DNA from: Diplosphaera chodatii
Taxonomy: Eukaryota; Chlorophyta; Trebouxiophyceae; Prasiolales; Stichococcaceae
DNA: 64,000 nt
Direction of reading: 5' to 3'
Assembly (NCBI GenBank): GCA_032358165.1
Contig: JAALGY010000038.1
Location: 1,364,001 to 1,428,000, forward strand
Positions 35,601 to 46,377 of this stretch are shown here, piece after piece (position 1 is the stretch's first letter; each line of letters starts with the position of its first letter). Under the pieces are notes generated by a model. That model did not search any database. It worked only from the letters and a program-made list of their open reading frames with translations, and was not told where the DNA came from. A program made the position numbers and the translations under genes.

Positions 35601-35650
35601 TCGGCGTTTTCTGCTGTCGTGCTAAGGCATATTGAGCATGAGCTCGCCAT
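32618..35650 (-). CDS. TRAIP: TRAIP-like RING-type E3 ubiquitin ligase
   Basis: TRAIP ubiquitylates the CMG helicase and repair intermediates in the nucleus. Exon 1 (35504..35650) encodes the whole RING: ATG 35650, then CSIC, WCVLSSCGHTFHADCLSQA and CPNCR. A run of coiled-coil exons follows (about 35390-35220, 35110-34990, 34890-34700, 34640-34480, 34330-34150, 33930-33830), with pieces such as LEERLELRESTSRQQLQQMQ and AQEKLTAAREEVHTQKRHF. Then come an acidic exon near 33640-33510 and a Cys-free region with GPDGRGGRTKVL (33031..32918), equivalent to the TRAIP motif GLGGRTKF. The last exon (32618..32809) holds a hydrophobic ITIQHFF, reminiscent of the C-terminal PCNA-binding end. Internal exon edges are partly unresolved. 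The RING-coiled coil-GGRTK order is the basis for the call. Confidence 0.75.
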
Positions 35651-36108
35651 CGCTTCATGCTGAGGTCAGAGATGCTTCATCTGAGCAGTTGGGCACGCTG
35701 CGGCACCGTCTTATCTGGGTGCCAACGATGCTCAAGACGCTGGTCGCTAACAGTGAGTTCTGCCAATCCTGCAGGGTGCCGTCACATGGTTTAAGCTCGC
35801 AGATCAGAGAAGGAGCCCGCCATGCATGTCCCTCGGGAGAGAACAACCTGCAGCTTTGGCACAGCATGCAAGCGGAGGAAACGAGGGTCCATCAACCCGT
35901 CTTTGTGCGGCTCTGTCTGCAGATGAAGTGGTGGCAGTCAAATGTGCAATGAGCTCTGCAGGCGTGCAGGGGTGCAGCCAGGCTGCAGTGCGCAATTCGA
36001 GCAATTTCTCGATGACCAAGCCTGACGTGGCACAGAACGCTTGCATGGATTCACCGTGCAGCGCGCCGGAAGCCTCTTTTAATCTGCGTTTGGCAACTTG
36101 TGCACAAG
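35651..36108. promoter_or_regulatory. Divergent intergenic region between TRAIP-like gene and plastid RRF
   Basis: 458 nt between divergent start codons. No coding motif or repeat seen. Confidence 0.4.
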
Positions 36109-37625
36109 ATGCAAGCAACATTGCAGGCCTCCATGGCAACGGCGGCAGCATACGGCCGTTGCCCACAATGCCATGCTGGGTCCGTTGTCAGGTCCAGCAC
36201 AAGATCAGCTTGGCAGGCAGGCAGCAGCAGGCGACAGCTGCAAATGAGATGCCGGCGGCAACCTTTCCGAGCGTCTGCCTCCAGGTGGGCATTGACCTGT
36301 CCATCAAGGACCAAGCGGAGCAACAGTGGCAGTAGCAGCATGCGCGCCAAATAGTCCCATCGTTAACACAAGCTCGACTCGGTGATTTGTTGCTGTGGTA
36401 GGAATCAGTCGTGCCTGCGGGTTATGGCAGTCGATCAGACAGTTGACAGCAGTGCCGGTGCCGACATAGAGGAGGAGGCGGTAGGGCCTGTTGCCTCACT
36501 CATGCAGCAGACGCTCTTCTGTGGGCAATCTGATCATAGTGACTGCCATGCTTCCGAACGCAGTTGTGACTGTGGTGCGATGCCGTGTTGGTCCATGCAG
36601 ATGGAGAAAATGGACAAGTCATTCGAGGCAGTGCAGCGCAGCTTCACGACAGTCAGGACAGGCCGCGCCAACCCCAGCATGTTGGACCGAGTGCAGGCGA
36701 GTTTTGTCGAGTCATCGGGCGGCTTATACAGGCTACCCAAGTACCTGCATGTCAACCATCGTTCCTCCTTTGCATAGTAAGCTGGAGTGAATCAAATGGG
36801 ACGCCATTTGCTATCAGGGCTGGCACGCAGCATCAACTGGATATATTTCGTAGCCTGCTCACATTGCTCACATCAGTAAAGGGTCTGCTTCCACATGTCA
36901 GGTGGACTACTACGGCGCCATCAGCCCGCTGCGCACAATCGCAGGCATCTCGGCCCCCGATGCGCAGTCGCTCCTCATTCAGCCATATGACATCAGTGCT
37001 ATGGCCAACATTGAGAAAGCGATCCTCAAGTCTGACTTGGGCATCACACCCTCCAATGATGGCAAGGTCATCCGCATCAACATCCCGCCCCTCACTGCGG
37101 TGCGTTGCACAGCAGACTGCTGCTGGTTGTCTCTGACAAGTGTCCAGGACGGCATCGCATGGCAAGCGTGTGCATGCATGCACACTTGGCAGATGCTTTG
37201 ACATGCAGAGTCATGTTTGCAACAATGATGAGTTCGGCATGCTATCTGCAAATATGCAGGAACGGAGGAAAGAGATGGCAAAGACGGTGTCAAAGCTCAG
37301 CGAGGACGGCAAAGTCGCCATCCGAAACGTGCGAAGGGACGCACTGAAGCAGGTAAGCCATCAAGACCTGCGACGTCATGGTTGCACGGCAGTCGCGCCA
37401 TGCATAAGTGTTGAGGCTACATTAATGCAAGCTGTAAGTTGCTGAGCACAAGGGACACAAGCTGTCGTGCACACGCCCCAGGTCGGCAAGCTGAAGAAGG
37501 ACGGCGATCTGTCAGAGGATGGCGCGAGCAACTTGGAGAAGGAGATCGACACTCTGACAGCTGACTATGTAAAGCAGGTTGAGAAGCTGGCAAAGGACAA
37601 AAGTGACGAGCTCACCAACATCTGA
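36109..37625 (+). CDS. RRF: Plastid ribosome recycling factor
   Basis: It splits post-termination 70S ribosomes. Six exons: 36109..36284, 36450..36480, 36601..36696, 36902..37099, 37260..37352 and 37482..37625, 245 residues. Exon 1 is a classic plastid transit peptide ([20 protein letters not shown], then Arg/Ser-rich). The mature protein begins near [20 protein letters not shown] and contains [70 protein letters not shown] and the C-terminal helix DELTNI. The intron after 36696 seems to start with GC (CAG then gcgagt); using the only nearby GT donor would delete two residues from the conserved DKIEVEYYG-type turn. It is convergent with HHL1, 108 nt apart. Confidence 0.93.
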
Positions 37626-37733
37626 TGCACGAGGGAGCTGCTAGGTGCAGACTTGCAGGACCACATGTCGTTGATGAACTCCACAACGCTTTGAATCGAC
37701 CAGAGGACAGGGGTTGCGACAGCACCCAGGACT

Positions 37734-39107
37734 TTACACACTCCATGTACCGCCCATAGCGTGACCGCCAGCCAACAGCCCCAAGAGATGCCCCAAAAAT
37801 GCTGAATTGCCCTCGCAACAATGCCTGCCGAAGTGATCTGATGTCTGCTTGACGCTGTGGCCTCTCACTTGCCAATGCCTGAAAAGAAGGCGCGCATCGC
37901 GTCCAGTGGCGTGCCGTCCAGCAGCTGCTTGGCAGGCGGGATGATGGTGATGTTCCTTGCCACATGCCAGCTCTTCGGGTTGTCCTTCTCCCTGCAACCA
38001 TGCTCACATCGACTGACAGGCTGCATTTCAAGACTTTGAGTAGGCGAAAACAACAGTCCCGCCAGTTGTTGAGCTGGCATGCTTTCAAGCAGTGGCACAC
38101 CGGATCTTGAAGCCATATTCGAGCTCCTTTGCCTGCTTCAACTCTGGGATGTTCTTTCTGCACTCCCGCTCCAGAGTTGCCTTGTCCTACAGGAGGCAGC
38201 AGCAACAGGTCTCCATCATTTGCACCTGTTGTTGAGCTCTGAGCATTATTGCAATCCTAGTAGGTCAGCAGCGTGCTTCCTATAGTTTAATGCAATGCAG
38301 TAACGAAAGTTACAAATTAGGCCTGACCTTGTACAAGGACTGTGCGATGTTGCGGATGAGGATGTTGCTGAACAGGGCACGGCCCCATCCGCTGTCCAGC
38401 GACCGCACCAGCGTATTGGCAGGTCCACCACCATTCACAATGCTGAGCGGTATCCACCGTGGCAGCTGCACGGTGCACACGCATGCTCCGTCGTCAAGCC
38501 TGATGCTGTGTGCACTCTGCCACATGCTCGAGGCAAAGCACATGCACAATGTGCCAGCAGATCATCTAGCGAGCTGCTTACCGTCTTGCTGCGCACAAAC
38601 ATGACAAACTCCACGTTCTCCGGATCAGGCTCTGGCGTCGGAATCGACTGCATACAATGGCAGCTGAATATAGTCACACTAGGTGTTCCTGCGGTTGATG
38701 TGTGCGTCGGGAATGAGGGTCAGCATTCGCTCGATTTCCAGCACATGCTGCGTAGCACGCTGTACAGCATGTCCACAGCTCACCGGAGGCAGCTGACCAG
38801 CTCCATACCCCTGCCGCATGCGACTCTTCCCCTTGGCGCACACCTGAAGCATGGCATGTCAGCAGTTGACAGCCTCGACAACTGCTATGACGATGTCAGG
38901 TGAGGTGCAGGACCAGCATTGTCGTAGGCTGTGAGCTTCTAGTTTCAGGCGACTTTCACAGCATTTCCTTGCGGTCACCTGCAGTGTTGCCCTGCCGCCG
39001 CTGCTGCCGCTACATGCTGATCGACTGTGCTGGACGCGCTGTGCGCCAAAGAATGGCGTTCGCCTGGCATCAGAGTGACATGTACATGTTCTGACGTTTC
39101 TAGGCAT
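37734..39107 (-). CDS. HHL1: HHL1-like chloroplast photosystem II protection protein
   Basis: HHL1 is a thylakoid protein that acts with LQY1 in photosystem II repair under high light. Seven exons in phase: 38979..39107, 38784..38843, 38582..38647, 38328..38465, 38101..38186, 37869..37991 and 37734..37824, 230 residues. Exon 1 is a Cys/Ser/Arg-rich transit peptide. The mature start VCAKGKSRMRQGYGAGQLPP resembles plant EAKGKKGMAARQYQR. Then ENVEFVMFVRSKT, RWIPLSIVNGGGPANTLVRS, IRNIAQSLYK, DKATLERECRKNIPEL, EYGFKIREK and NITIIPPAKQLLD follow the plant order. The last exon is short and glycine-rich (LGHLLGLLAGGHAMGG) and follows an intron of only 44 nt. Family recognition is from memory, not a search. 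Confidence 0.8.
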
Positions 39108-39546
39108 GATTTTCAGTGGGCATCATAGCATCACAGTGGGCTGCTTAGCTGATGCCCCTGCATACAGATAAGCTGGTGGACCAAGCATATCACACCGCGT
39201 TCCGCATTACAAAGCAATGACATTGATTTGCTACACACCTGCTACCAACCGGCAGCATGCACGCGTTGCAGCTTTGCAGAGCCGCGTGCATCGTGGGCGT
39301 TCGTGCTACAGGGCAAAACTACTGGCAGGCTGGAAACGCGTCAGTGGTACCCAGTAGGCCGTTCGTGGCAAGAACGCTGATACAGCTGCCTTCCACTGAG
39401 TATGAACTACCTGAAGTTGCCCCACAACTGGCCGAATCACACCCTCACAAGGCGTCAGAAACCCTATTATATTGCTACTGAGAAATGCAGCCGAAGAAAT
39501 GTTGCATAAACAACAATTCCACACGCATCAAGGCCGGCCGTATTGT
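39108..39546. other. Intergenic, between HHL1 5' end and D-LDH 3' end
   Basis: About 440 nt, tandem arrangement. It holds the HHL1 promoter and the D-LDH 3' flank; a minus-strand TGTAA occurs at 39207..39211. No gene seen. Confidence 0.4.
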
Positions 39547-41895
39547 CTACTTCTGTGGCTCCACCTCGTTGCTGAGCTTATTGCCCAGCGCTGCCTGCTT
39601 CAGGTTGTCCACCGTTGTCTCGGCAATGTTCACGAGGGCCTCGTGAGTGAGGAAAGCTATGTGCGGCGTCGCAATGAAATTTGGAAAAGACAACAGCAGT
39701 TGCCATTGCCTGCAGAAACGAGAACAGCAGTAATGTGCATCAAGCGGTCGCACCAAATGCTCTGGAACCAGAGCAGAACTTCAGGCTCTGAATATTTGAA
39801 CAGACCGAGCATATCAACGCAAATAGAAGCCGCACCTATCAAATGCATTCATCTTCTGCCGGTCCTTGTGTGTGTACTGGCTAAAGTCCTGGAAGAATAG
39901 GGGGCCTTCCTTCTCGTACACGTCCTGCAGCGCGAGGAAGGACACGCGTTGACGATGAATGCAAGAAGCCACAGCATGTAGCCGTCTGACTGTACCATGG
40001 CTGGACTCGGTGCAGCTGTCCAGCACACATCTGACGCACCATCGCTGCACCACTGATTTTGCCGCTTTCCAGTGCGTCCACGAGCGCTGCCGTGTCGACC
40101 AGGCCGCCGCGGCTGCAGTTGATGAGGATGGCGTCCTGCTTCATCTTCTCAATCCTGCGACAAGCTGGTCCCAGACTGATGGACAAGAGAGAACAAGGGG
40201 CAGGTGGCCGCGGTGTGCATCTGAGGTGAGGGACTGAACTACATACGAATCGGTGACTAGAGTTTGGCTCGTGATCACCCCTGCTCACCCGTCTTTATCG
40301 ATGATGTGGAAGGTCTTGGACATGAGCGGGCAGTGCAGCGTCAGAAAGTCCGATGACTGCAGCACCTCATCCATGCTGAGGTACTCCACAGTGCCGCTGT
40401 CCGCCAGCTCCTGGTTGGGCTTGACATCGAATGCGACGACCCGGCACCCGAAGCCCTGCAATACAATGAAAACGCAGGCATGCCAGATGGTTGCATGACG
40501 CCTTTGATCTGCATTCGTGAGCTGCCACACTGCCATGGTCCCCTCTGTCCAGCGCCATACTTGCCTTCCATATGCGAGCGGCGCAGGCGCCAATTGCGCC
40601 AGTCCCAACCACGCCGACTGTCTTCCGGCACACCTCCATGCCAATGAGCCCTGACAGAGTATAGTTGCCTGCATGACAGGCACGTCTTGGTCGTGCTCTG
40701 CATGGCGAGTCCAGGACCCGCACAATCGACAAAACAACACCCACCCTGCATGACCCTGTTGTGCGCCCTCACTATGTTCCTGCATGCATGATGATTTGTT
40801 AGGTGTACTGCTGTTGTTGCACGGTGCTCGCACAGCTCTATAATCACATAGCAAGCATCATGGCAGTCATGCACCTGTTGAGTGCAAGCGCCAGTGTCAC
40901 AGAGTGCTCTGCGACTGACTCTGGAGAGTATGTGGGCACGCGCGCCACCTGAAGGGCAAGTGAGGAGCGCCTCTTGCGCCCAAAGTATGCACCACATTTC
41001 TGACATCCCAGCAAAGCTTGCCTCTTACATACAAGATCAATCAGTTCTCACCTTGATGCCCAGCTCACTTAGCTTCTGGATATCAACTTTGTCAAAGCCG
41101 GCACAGCGCATGGCAACAAAGCGCACACCATTCTCATGCAGCGCTTCAGCCACCTGCAGGCAACGACATCCTCTGGCTCCCACAATTCGCCACGTATGTG
41201 CAGCGGACTGTGGCGACTTGCACGCAGCAAGACATCTTTTGTATTCGCCCTCACTTCTGCTGAGCAGTCGTCATTGACAAACAAGATTACAGCGTCATAG
41301 CCCTTCGACAAGGCAACAGTGTCCTTGTCCAACGTTGCCTACATGAGTCAAATTCAAGTGTCAAGACCTGGAAGTTGATCGTGCATAGCTACAGGTATCA
41401 CGATGGCTATTTGTCAACCCAAAGCACACCTCAATGAACGATATCTCTGGGAAAGTGGACACAAGAGTCTTCTCCATTGTGTCATGCACATACTTCTGAG
41501 CACTGCAGATTGAGAACCATAAAGCATGGCAGTAAGTGCAATGCCAGGTTTGACAGCACCCATTTGGTATGCGACCACGACACAACTCCGCAGCATAACC
41601 CTGGCGCCCTGTGCCAGAGGTACTGCCGATCAGCAGCTGACCTGTAGCATAGAACTTTGTAGTCTGAGAGCCCCTTCTCTTTGTGATCCGTGTCCTTCGC
41701 CTTCCGCTGCACCTGTTGAGGAGTCACTGCCGTTGCTGAGCATGCAAGCAGGTTTGCAGGCCGAGTCTTCGCTGAAGTCGGCACGCACAATCTAGCGCGT
41801 CTCGAGGCTGTTGACACTCGTGGGCATTGCTGCGGACCACTTTGCAGCAATGTCACGGTTGCACGGCGTCCATGACTTGAGGCGATGTTTGCCAT
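39547..41895 (-). CDS. LDH1: NAD-dependent D-lactate dehydrogenase, organelle-targeted
   Basis: It reduces pyruvate to D-lactate in fermentation. Eleven exons: 41642..41895, 41430..41502, 41255..41338, 41052..41153, 40875..40948, 40745..40767, 40565..40668, 40289..40455, 40040..40154, 39836..39924 and 39547..39709; they sum to exactly 415 codons plus stop. The N-terminus ([20 protein letters not shown] and on) is a targeting peptide of about 60 residues. The catalytic core is complete: NAD loop [10 protein letters not shown], catalytic Arg in [10 protein letters not shown], Glu in [15 protein letters not shown], His in [13 protein letters not shown]. Two oddities are a 23-nt micro-exon (40745..40767, AHNRVMQ) and an intron that starts GCAAGT after the AAG of IWK (40564). 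Chlamydomonas has a plastid LDH1 of similar length; plastid versus mitochondrion is not decided here. Confidence 0.92.
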
Positions 41896-42685
41896 GTTTG
41901 CCAAGACAATACCAGGGCTTAATGAACAGTTCGATTAATCACCATGGTTGCGCTGAAATCACAGGTTGCTCGTGTGGATTTGAGACCGCAGGTGCTGGCA
42001 CCGAGTATGCTATCCGCGCACGCTTGTCGTTGCACCTGCGGTTCCTGCCGTACACCTAGTGCAAGAAGTACGGGCTGCTGCCTTTGAGATGTGGTTCAGT
42101 TCATCAATCGGGGTAACATGTGATGAACACGGCACATCAGCAACTACATCGCATCAAAGGTGTCAAGTTGACAGCGCATGCCACGTTCCGGCGGGTGCGG
42201 CGAAGCCAGGGCGAAGGAGCCGCTGATCCTCAGCTTCCTGCTGTCGCCGCACTGCTTCCACCTTTCAGGCAGCGGCGGTGGGTTTTCCAGGCGGAGACAA
42301 CCATACCGCGCCTGACAGCACAGCTGCCCACAAGGCCATTCACCATTCATGATACATCGTCAACAACAGTGAAACATAACTTGCTCGTCCTGCCAACACA
42401 GGCTACTTGGTTCCGCTGCAGCTCAGGCTTGGCAACGTCACCAGTGTTGGCCAATATGCATAGGGGTTTTCTGCAGGCAGGAGCAGAGAGCGGCATCACA
42501 GGTGCAGCACCGTATCACACCAAGTGCAGCTGCGCTGGCCTGCATGCACCCGGACCCCTCGTAGTGCGCAGGCGATTGGTGCAGCTACACACGCCGCAGT
42601 CGCTGATTGGTGAGCTTAGCTTGCATGCTGCTTTAGATGGGAGTGTGTTGCGCGTGACCTTTCTTGAGCTCCTTCCTCAGGATCA
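41896..42685. promoter_or_regulatory. Divergent intergenic region between D-LDH and plastid RbfA
   Basis: About 790 nt. A long open frame on the plus strand (from 42120) runs through it into RbfA exon 1 out of frame and shows no protein motif; I treat it as chance. Confidence 0.4.
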
Positions 42686-44314
42686 ATGCCCACCATACCG
42701 TCCGTGGTCTTGCAAACTAGGTGGCTGTACTGTTCACCAGCTGCGGCGCGGCGGGCTACGGCGGCGGGAGCGGCCACATGTTATATGCATGGTGATACAC
42801 TGAGCAAGACCCTATAGCTCAGATGAACCGCTTGGTTCAAAAGCTGTTTTGTCTACCGAGGCATATCATTGATGGCCGTCTGCATGTTGGGTGCCAAGCA
42901 GGCAGAGCCGCGGCGTGTAGCACGCGTATCAAAGCAGCTGGAGCGCGAGATTGGCAACTTGTTCCTGTATGATAAGGTGGGTGTCTGCGTGGTCGGGTCA
43001 TTGGTGTTCTGCGCCATTGGCTCTTGTCCCTGCGCCGCTGGCACGCTTGTGCAAGGTGCTGGGCGCACACCCTGCAGGTGCTGCAGAAGGCCATCTGCCC
43101 AGAGCGACGGAAGGGCTTAGACTCAGCTGCGTCAGCCATCGCCAGTGTGACTGAGGTTCGGATATCCAACGACTTGCAGGTGCGCTGCTTTTGAACCCTG
43201 GTGCTGCGCTTGCCGTCCTGCCCCCTCTTGCTTAGTTCTTCACCTTGACCATTGCAGCCGCTGCACCACTTTCCTTTGACCGCTCTGCAGGTCGCAAAAG
43301 TGTATGTATCCGTCTTCAGCGATCCGCAGGGGAAGGCAGCTGCTATAGACCAGCTAGCCAAGTTGCAGGGGTGCGGTCTTCTGTGGATACCTCTGCGAGT
43401 TGAATGGCAGTCAGCACCACACTGCAGCACCGCACCTTTACGTGAACGTCAACAGTGGTGCTGCCCATGTGTGTAGGTATGTGCGAAAGCGCATCGGGCA
43501 GACCATGAGCCTGCGGCTCACACCCGAGATCCGCTTCATATACGATGAGGCACATGATCGCGGGGAGAGGGTGCGCCTCGGCTCACACCCCAAGTTTCGC
43601 ACACTTGCTCAGCTGATATCAGCGCTTGGTTGACTAGGCATCACTGGTGGCACAGGCTTTGGCAGCCAGTTGGTGCTCCACCGCCACACTGCAGCAAATC
43701 TGTCGCCACTGCCGGTCATGCTGCCCTGCAGGTGCTGAAACTGCTGAAGCAGATACAGCTGGAGGAGCGGGGCGAGGTGGAGCCGCCGCCCATTGCGCTG
43801 CCGGTCGCTGAGGACTTTGATGAAGACTTTGGCGAGGAGGAGGATGACGACGAGGACGAGGATGACGATGAGGATGATGATGACAATGACGACGGTACTA
43901 CACTGTGCTTTCTCAGCGGCAGTGTTTTCTGCATATGTCGTCCATCATGATAGCGCACTTGGGATACAGTTGCAACCTCAGGTTTGCACGATGCACCGTG
44001 CAGATGATGAGGTGGAGGGCTTCTTCGACGATGAGGACGACACGCCGTCCTCACCCAGCCGCCGCAAGAGCGGTCTCAGCATGGCAACCATCGAGCAGCG
44101 GGACTCCTCCTTCTTCGGCTTTGAGGACCCAGGCAACGCCTTCGTGGACGAGGACGATGCTGCGTGGCAGGACGAGGACGAGCTGCAGGCCAGCACAACA
44201 GAAACAGCAGCCAGTGGTGACAGCTGGTCGGATGACCTACCGGCTCTTGACAGCGCAAATTCGACAAGCAGCACGAGGCCAGCAAGGTCGGTCAGCAGTT
44301 CCAGGAGACAATGA
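42686..44314 (+). CDS. RBFA: Plastid ribosome-binding factor A with acidic C-terminal extension
   Basis: It helps 16S rRNA and 30S subunit maturation in the chloroplast. Seven exons: 42686..42791, 42861..42976, 43078..43179, 43291..43370, 43477..43570, 43732..43894, 44004..44314, 323 residues. Exon 1 is a transit peptide (VVLQTRWLYCSPAAARRATA). The RbfA fold follows: RRVARVSKQLEREIGNLFLY, SVTEVRISNDLQVAKVYVSV, RKRIGQTMSLRLTPEIRFIY and DEAHDRGERVLKLLKQ. Beyond the domain the protein continues about 140 residues: an almost pure Asp/Glu block, then a Ser/Asp-rich tail with FFGFEDPGNAFVDED, ending SVSSSRRQ. The exon 5 acceptor is TAG. The acidic extension is much longer than in bacterial RbfA. 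TGTAA occurs 103 nt downstream. Confidence 0.92.
43838..43893 (+). repeat. GAN-rich tract coding an Asp/Glu run in RbfA
   Basis: A purine-rich GAN repeat coding for about 18 consecutive acidic residues (one Asn) at the end of RbfA exon 6. Confidence 0.8.
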
Positions 44315-44988
44315 TGGCAAACAGCAGCGCTGAGGTTTTTGTTGGATCCATGATGTTGACATGGTACGCTGAAGCCGTTCACTCGTTCTGTGTCTCGATG
44401 GGTCAAGGCGCCTGTCTGTAATGCACCGGGAGGATTGCAAAGGAATACGCCAGGGTCAGATATGAATGTTATGGCAACCACTTCTCGATAGCAAGCATAT
44501 CGCTCACAGACTGGCACACGGCACCCAACCACCCACAGACTCACGTCGTCAAGCAGGTGCGGGTGAGCCTGCCAACAGCCCCGCTGTCTTTACAATGCAG
44601 CCCACAAGATGCAAACGCTGGTTTCACGACACTACAGTACGCAGTCGTCCGTGTTTAACATGCGCCCTACGCCATGATTTCATCCTCGTTTGGTGAACAA
44701 ATCTGCAAATTGCAAGGGAAACAGCCTCAACAGTTGTGCCATTGTGCCGCCAAATGGCACATACGCATGTGTGTTGTGTAGTGCTGAGCTGTCAGGCGGA
44801 CCACCTTTTGCAATCTTAAAGCCAGGCAACCCTCCTGACACCAGCGGCAACTCGCGTGTTCTTGTCCTCTTAGCCTCCTTGCTGCATACCATAAGAGGCA
44901 CAGGTCAGTTGCCAAGTGTGGAGTGGTGTGCGCATGTGTGCCACCAGGCTGATGGCCATGTTGTATATATACATAGCACGTCAGCATG
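44315..44988. other. Convergent 3' gap between RbfA and unknown coiled-coil gene
   Basis: About 675 nt. It includes the RbfA poly(A) signal. A minus frame at 44680..44901 (74 residues) has no motif or splice support. Nothing else recognised. Confidence 0.4.
44417..44421 (+). terminator. TGTAA poly(A) signal downstream of RbfA
   Basis: TGTAA about 103 nt after the RbfA stop. Confidence 0.5.
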
Positions 44989-46377
44989 TCACCCAAAATC
45001 TGGCTCTTCGTCCTCGGGGTCTTTCTTCTCCTCCTCCAGAATCTCGGGACGAGCACGCTTCTTGAACTCCATGCCATTGTTCTCTGGCTGCGCCGGGGCT
45101 GCCATCCTGCTGTGGCACATGATGAACAAATTTGCATCAGCGCCTACATACCCTTCATAGAGGGAGGATATGTGCCATGCGAGCGTAGGGCATTGTGATA
45201 CAGCACCCTGACAGCACTTGCAACAGGGAAACTGCAGTGTTTGCACCTGGTGGTGCTGGTGCGGACATGTGGAAGACGAGCTGTGTGCTGACCATCCTGT
45301 CCGCTGCCATTGCTGACCTGGCTCGACCGTCGGCTGTGCCAGAGGCAGTGAAACATGATTCAACATGTCATCATCTGAAATGCAGGGCTGGGTGCCGTTG
45401 TGAAGTCGTGAAATACTTCTTGATAAAGCTCCCGATGTAGTGCACCTTGTGCCGTTCGACTGCCCCCCCGAGGATCCTCCGGACCGCAAGGTATACTGGC
45501 CAGTCACCCGACCGCCAAGTCCTGCCAACCAATATGCGCAGCCAGGACTTGTGGACATGGCTGGTCAGGACGCCACCGTGTATCTAGCAGGGCAGCATCC
45601 AACATGGGGGGACGAGCAAGCAGCCCGGTGTACCTGGCGAATTGCTCCTGGGAGTGCGCGCCTCCGCCTCAGCAGCATCCTGCATGAGTGATGCCAGCTT
45701 GCGCTGGTCGTCCGCGATCTGGCGCGCCTTCTCCACTACCCTGCGGACAGGCTCACAGCAACACCATGAGATGTCAGACTGGTGGGATCTGGTGCCGTCA
45801 TTAAGGCCGAACCTAGCACCTCATAACGATGCTATCGGTGACTCAAAAGCATACCGCTCCTTCTTGACGACGGCCAGCTGCTGCATGATGTTCTGCTGCT
45901 GCTCCTCGATCCTGGCCAGCTCGCTGTACACTGCAGCCTGGGGGTATTATGGGGGTAGGTGGTCAGTGACGAAGCTGGCAGCACGTAAGTGCCATCACCG
46001 ACCTGCGCATGCTGTCGTGCAACATGTAACAAACTTGGGCAACAACGACAAGTGTGCAACAAGGAGCGCCGACCGAGGCAGGATGCCGGTGCCGCGACCC
46101 TTCGTGACTGGAACATCTCACCTGCGCATTACGGTCCTGCGCCAGATTGAGTAACGTCACCTCCTCCGCCTCAATCTGGCGCAGCTGGCTGAGCAGGTTC
46201 TCCAGCTCATTGATTGTCTGGGTGCGCGCTGGCTGGAAGCCTGCAACAGTACAGGCTCTCATAACCGGACACCACGGTCTTTGTAACCGGTAGTCAATGG
46301 TATATCATAATCTATCGGCGCTGAGCCGACATGCACGCACCGGGTGAAGGCAGCTGCTGCACTGAGGATGGCGCCAT
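44989..46377 (-). CDS. Unknown coiled-coil protein with basic-acidic C-terminus
   Basis: Six exons in phase, 46341..46377, 46122..46240, 45855..45937, 45634..45740, 45446..45521 and 44989..45109, giving 180 residues. It starts MAPSSVQQLPSPGFQPARTQ. A long coiled coil follows (TINELENLLSQLRQIEAEEV, YSELARIEEQQQNIMQQLAV, RQIADDQRKLASLMQDAAEA), then a Gly/Ser-rich linker, and the end is MEFKKRARPEILEEEKKDPE plus an acidic DEEPDFG. The KKRARPE patch could be a nuclear signal. I do not recognise the family. Joining exon 5 to exon 6 relies on phase only, so another small exon could lie between. Divergent with the bZIP gene. Confidence 0.6.

Noticed and set aside
39547..41895. Recent bacterial transfer of D-lactate dehydrogenase
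   Set aside because: The gene has ten introns, a targeting peptide and the base composition of its neighbours; a similar enzyme is known in Chlamydomonas. Any transfer would be ancient.
42120..42803. A 227-residue open frame on the plus strand upstream of RbfA
   Set aside because: It has no motif, it overlaps RbfA exon 1 in another frame, and codon composition does not match neighbouring real exons. Treated as chance.
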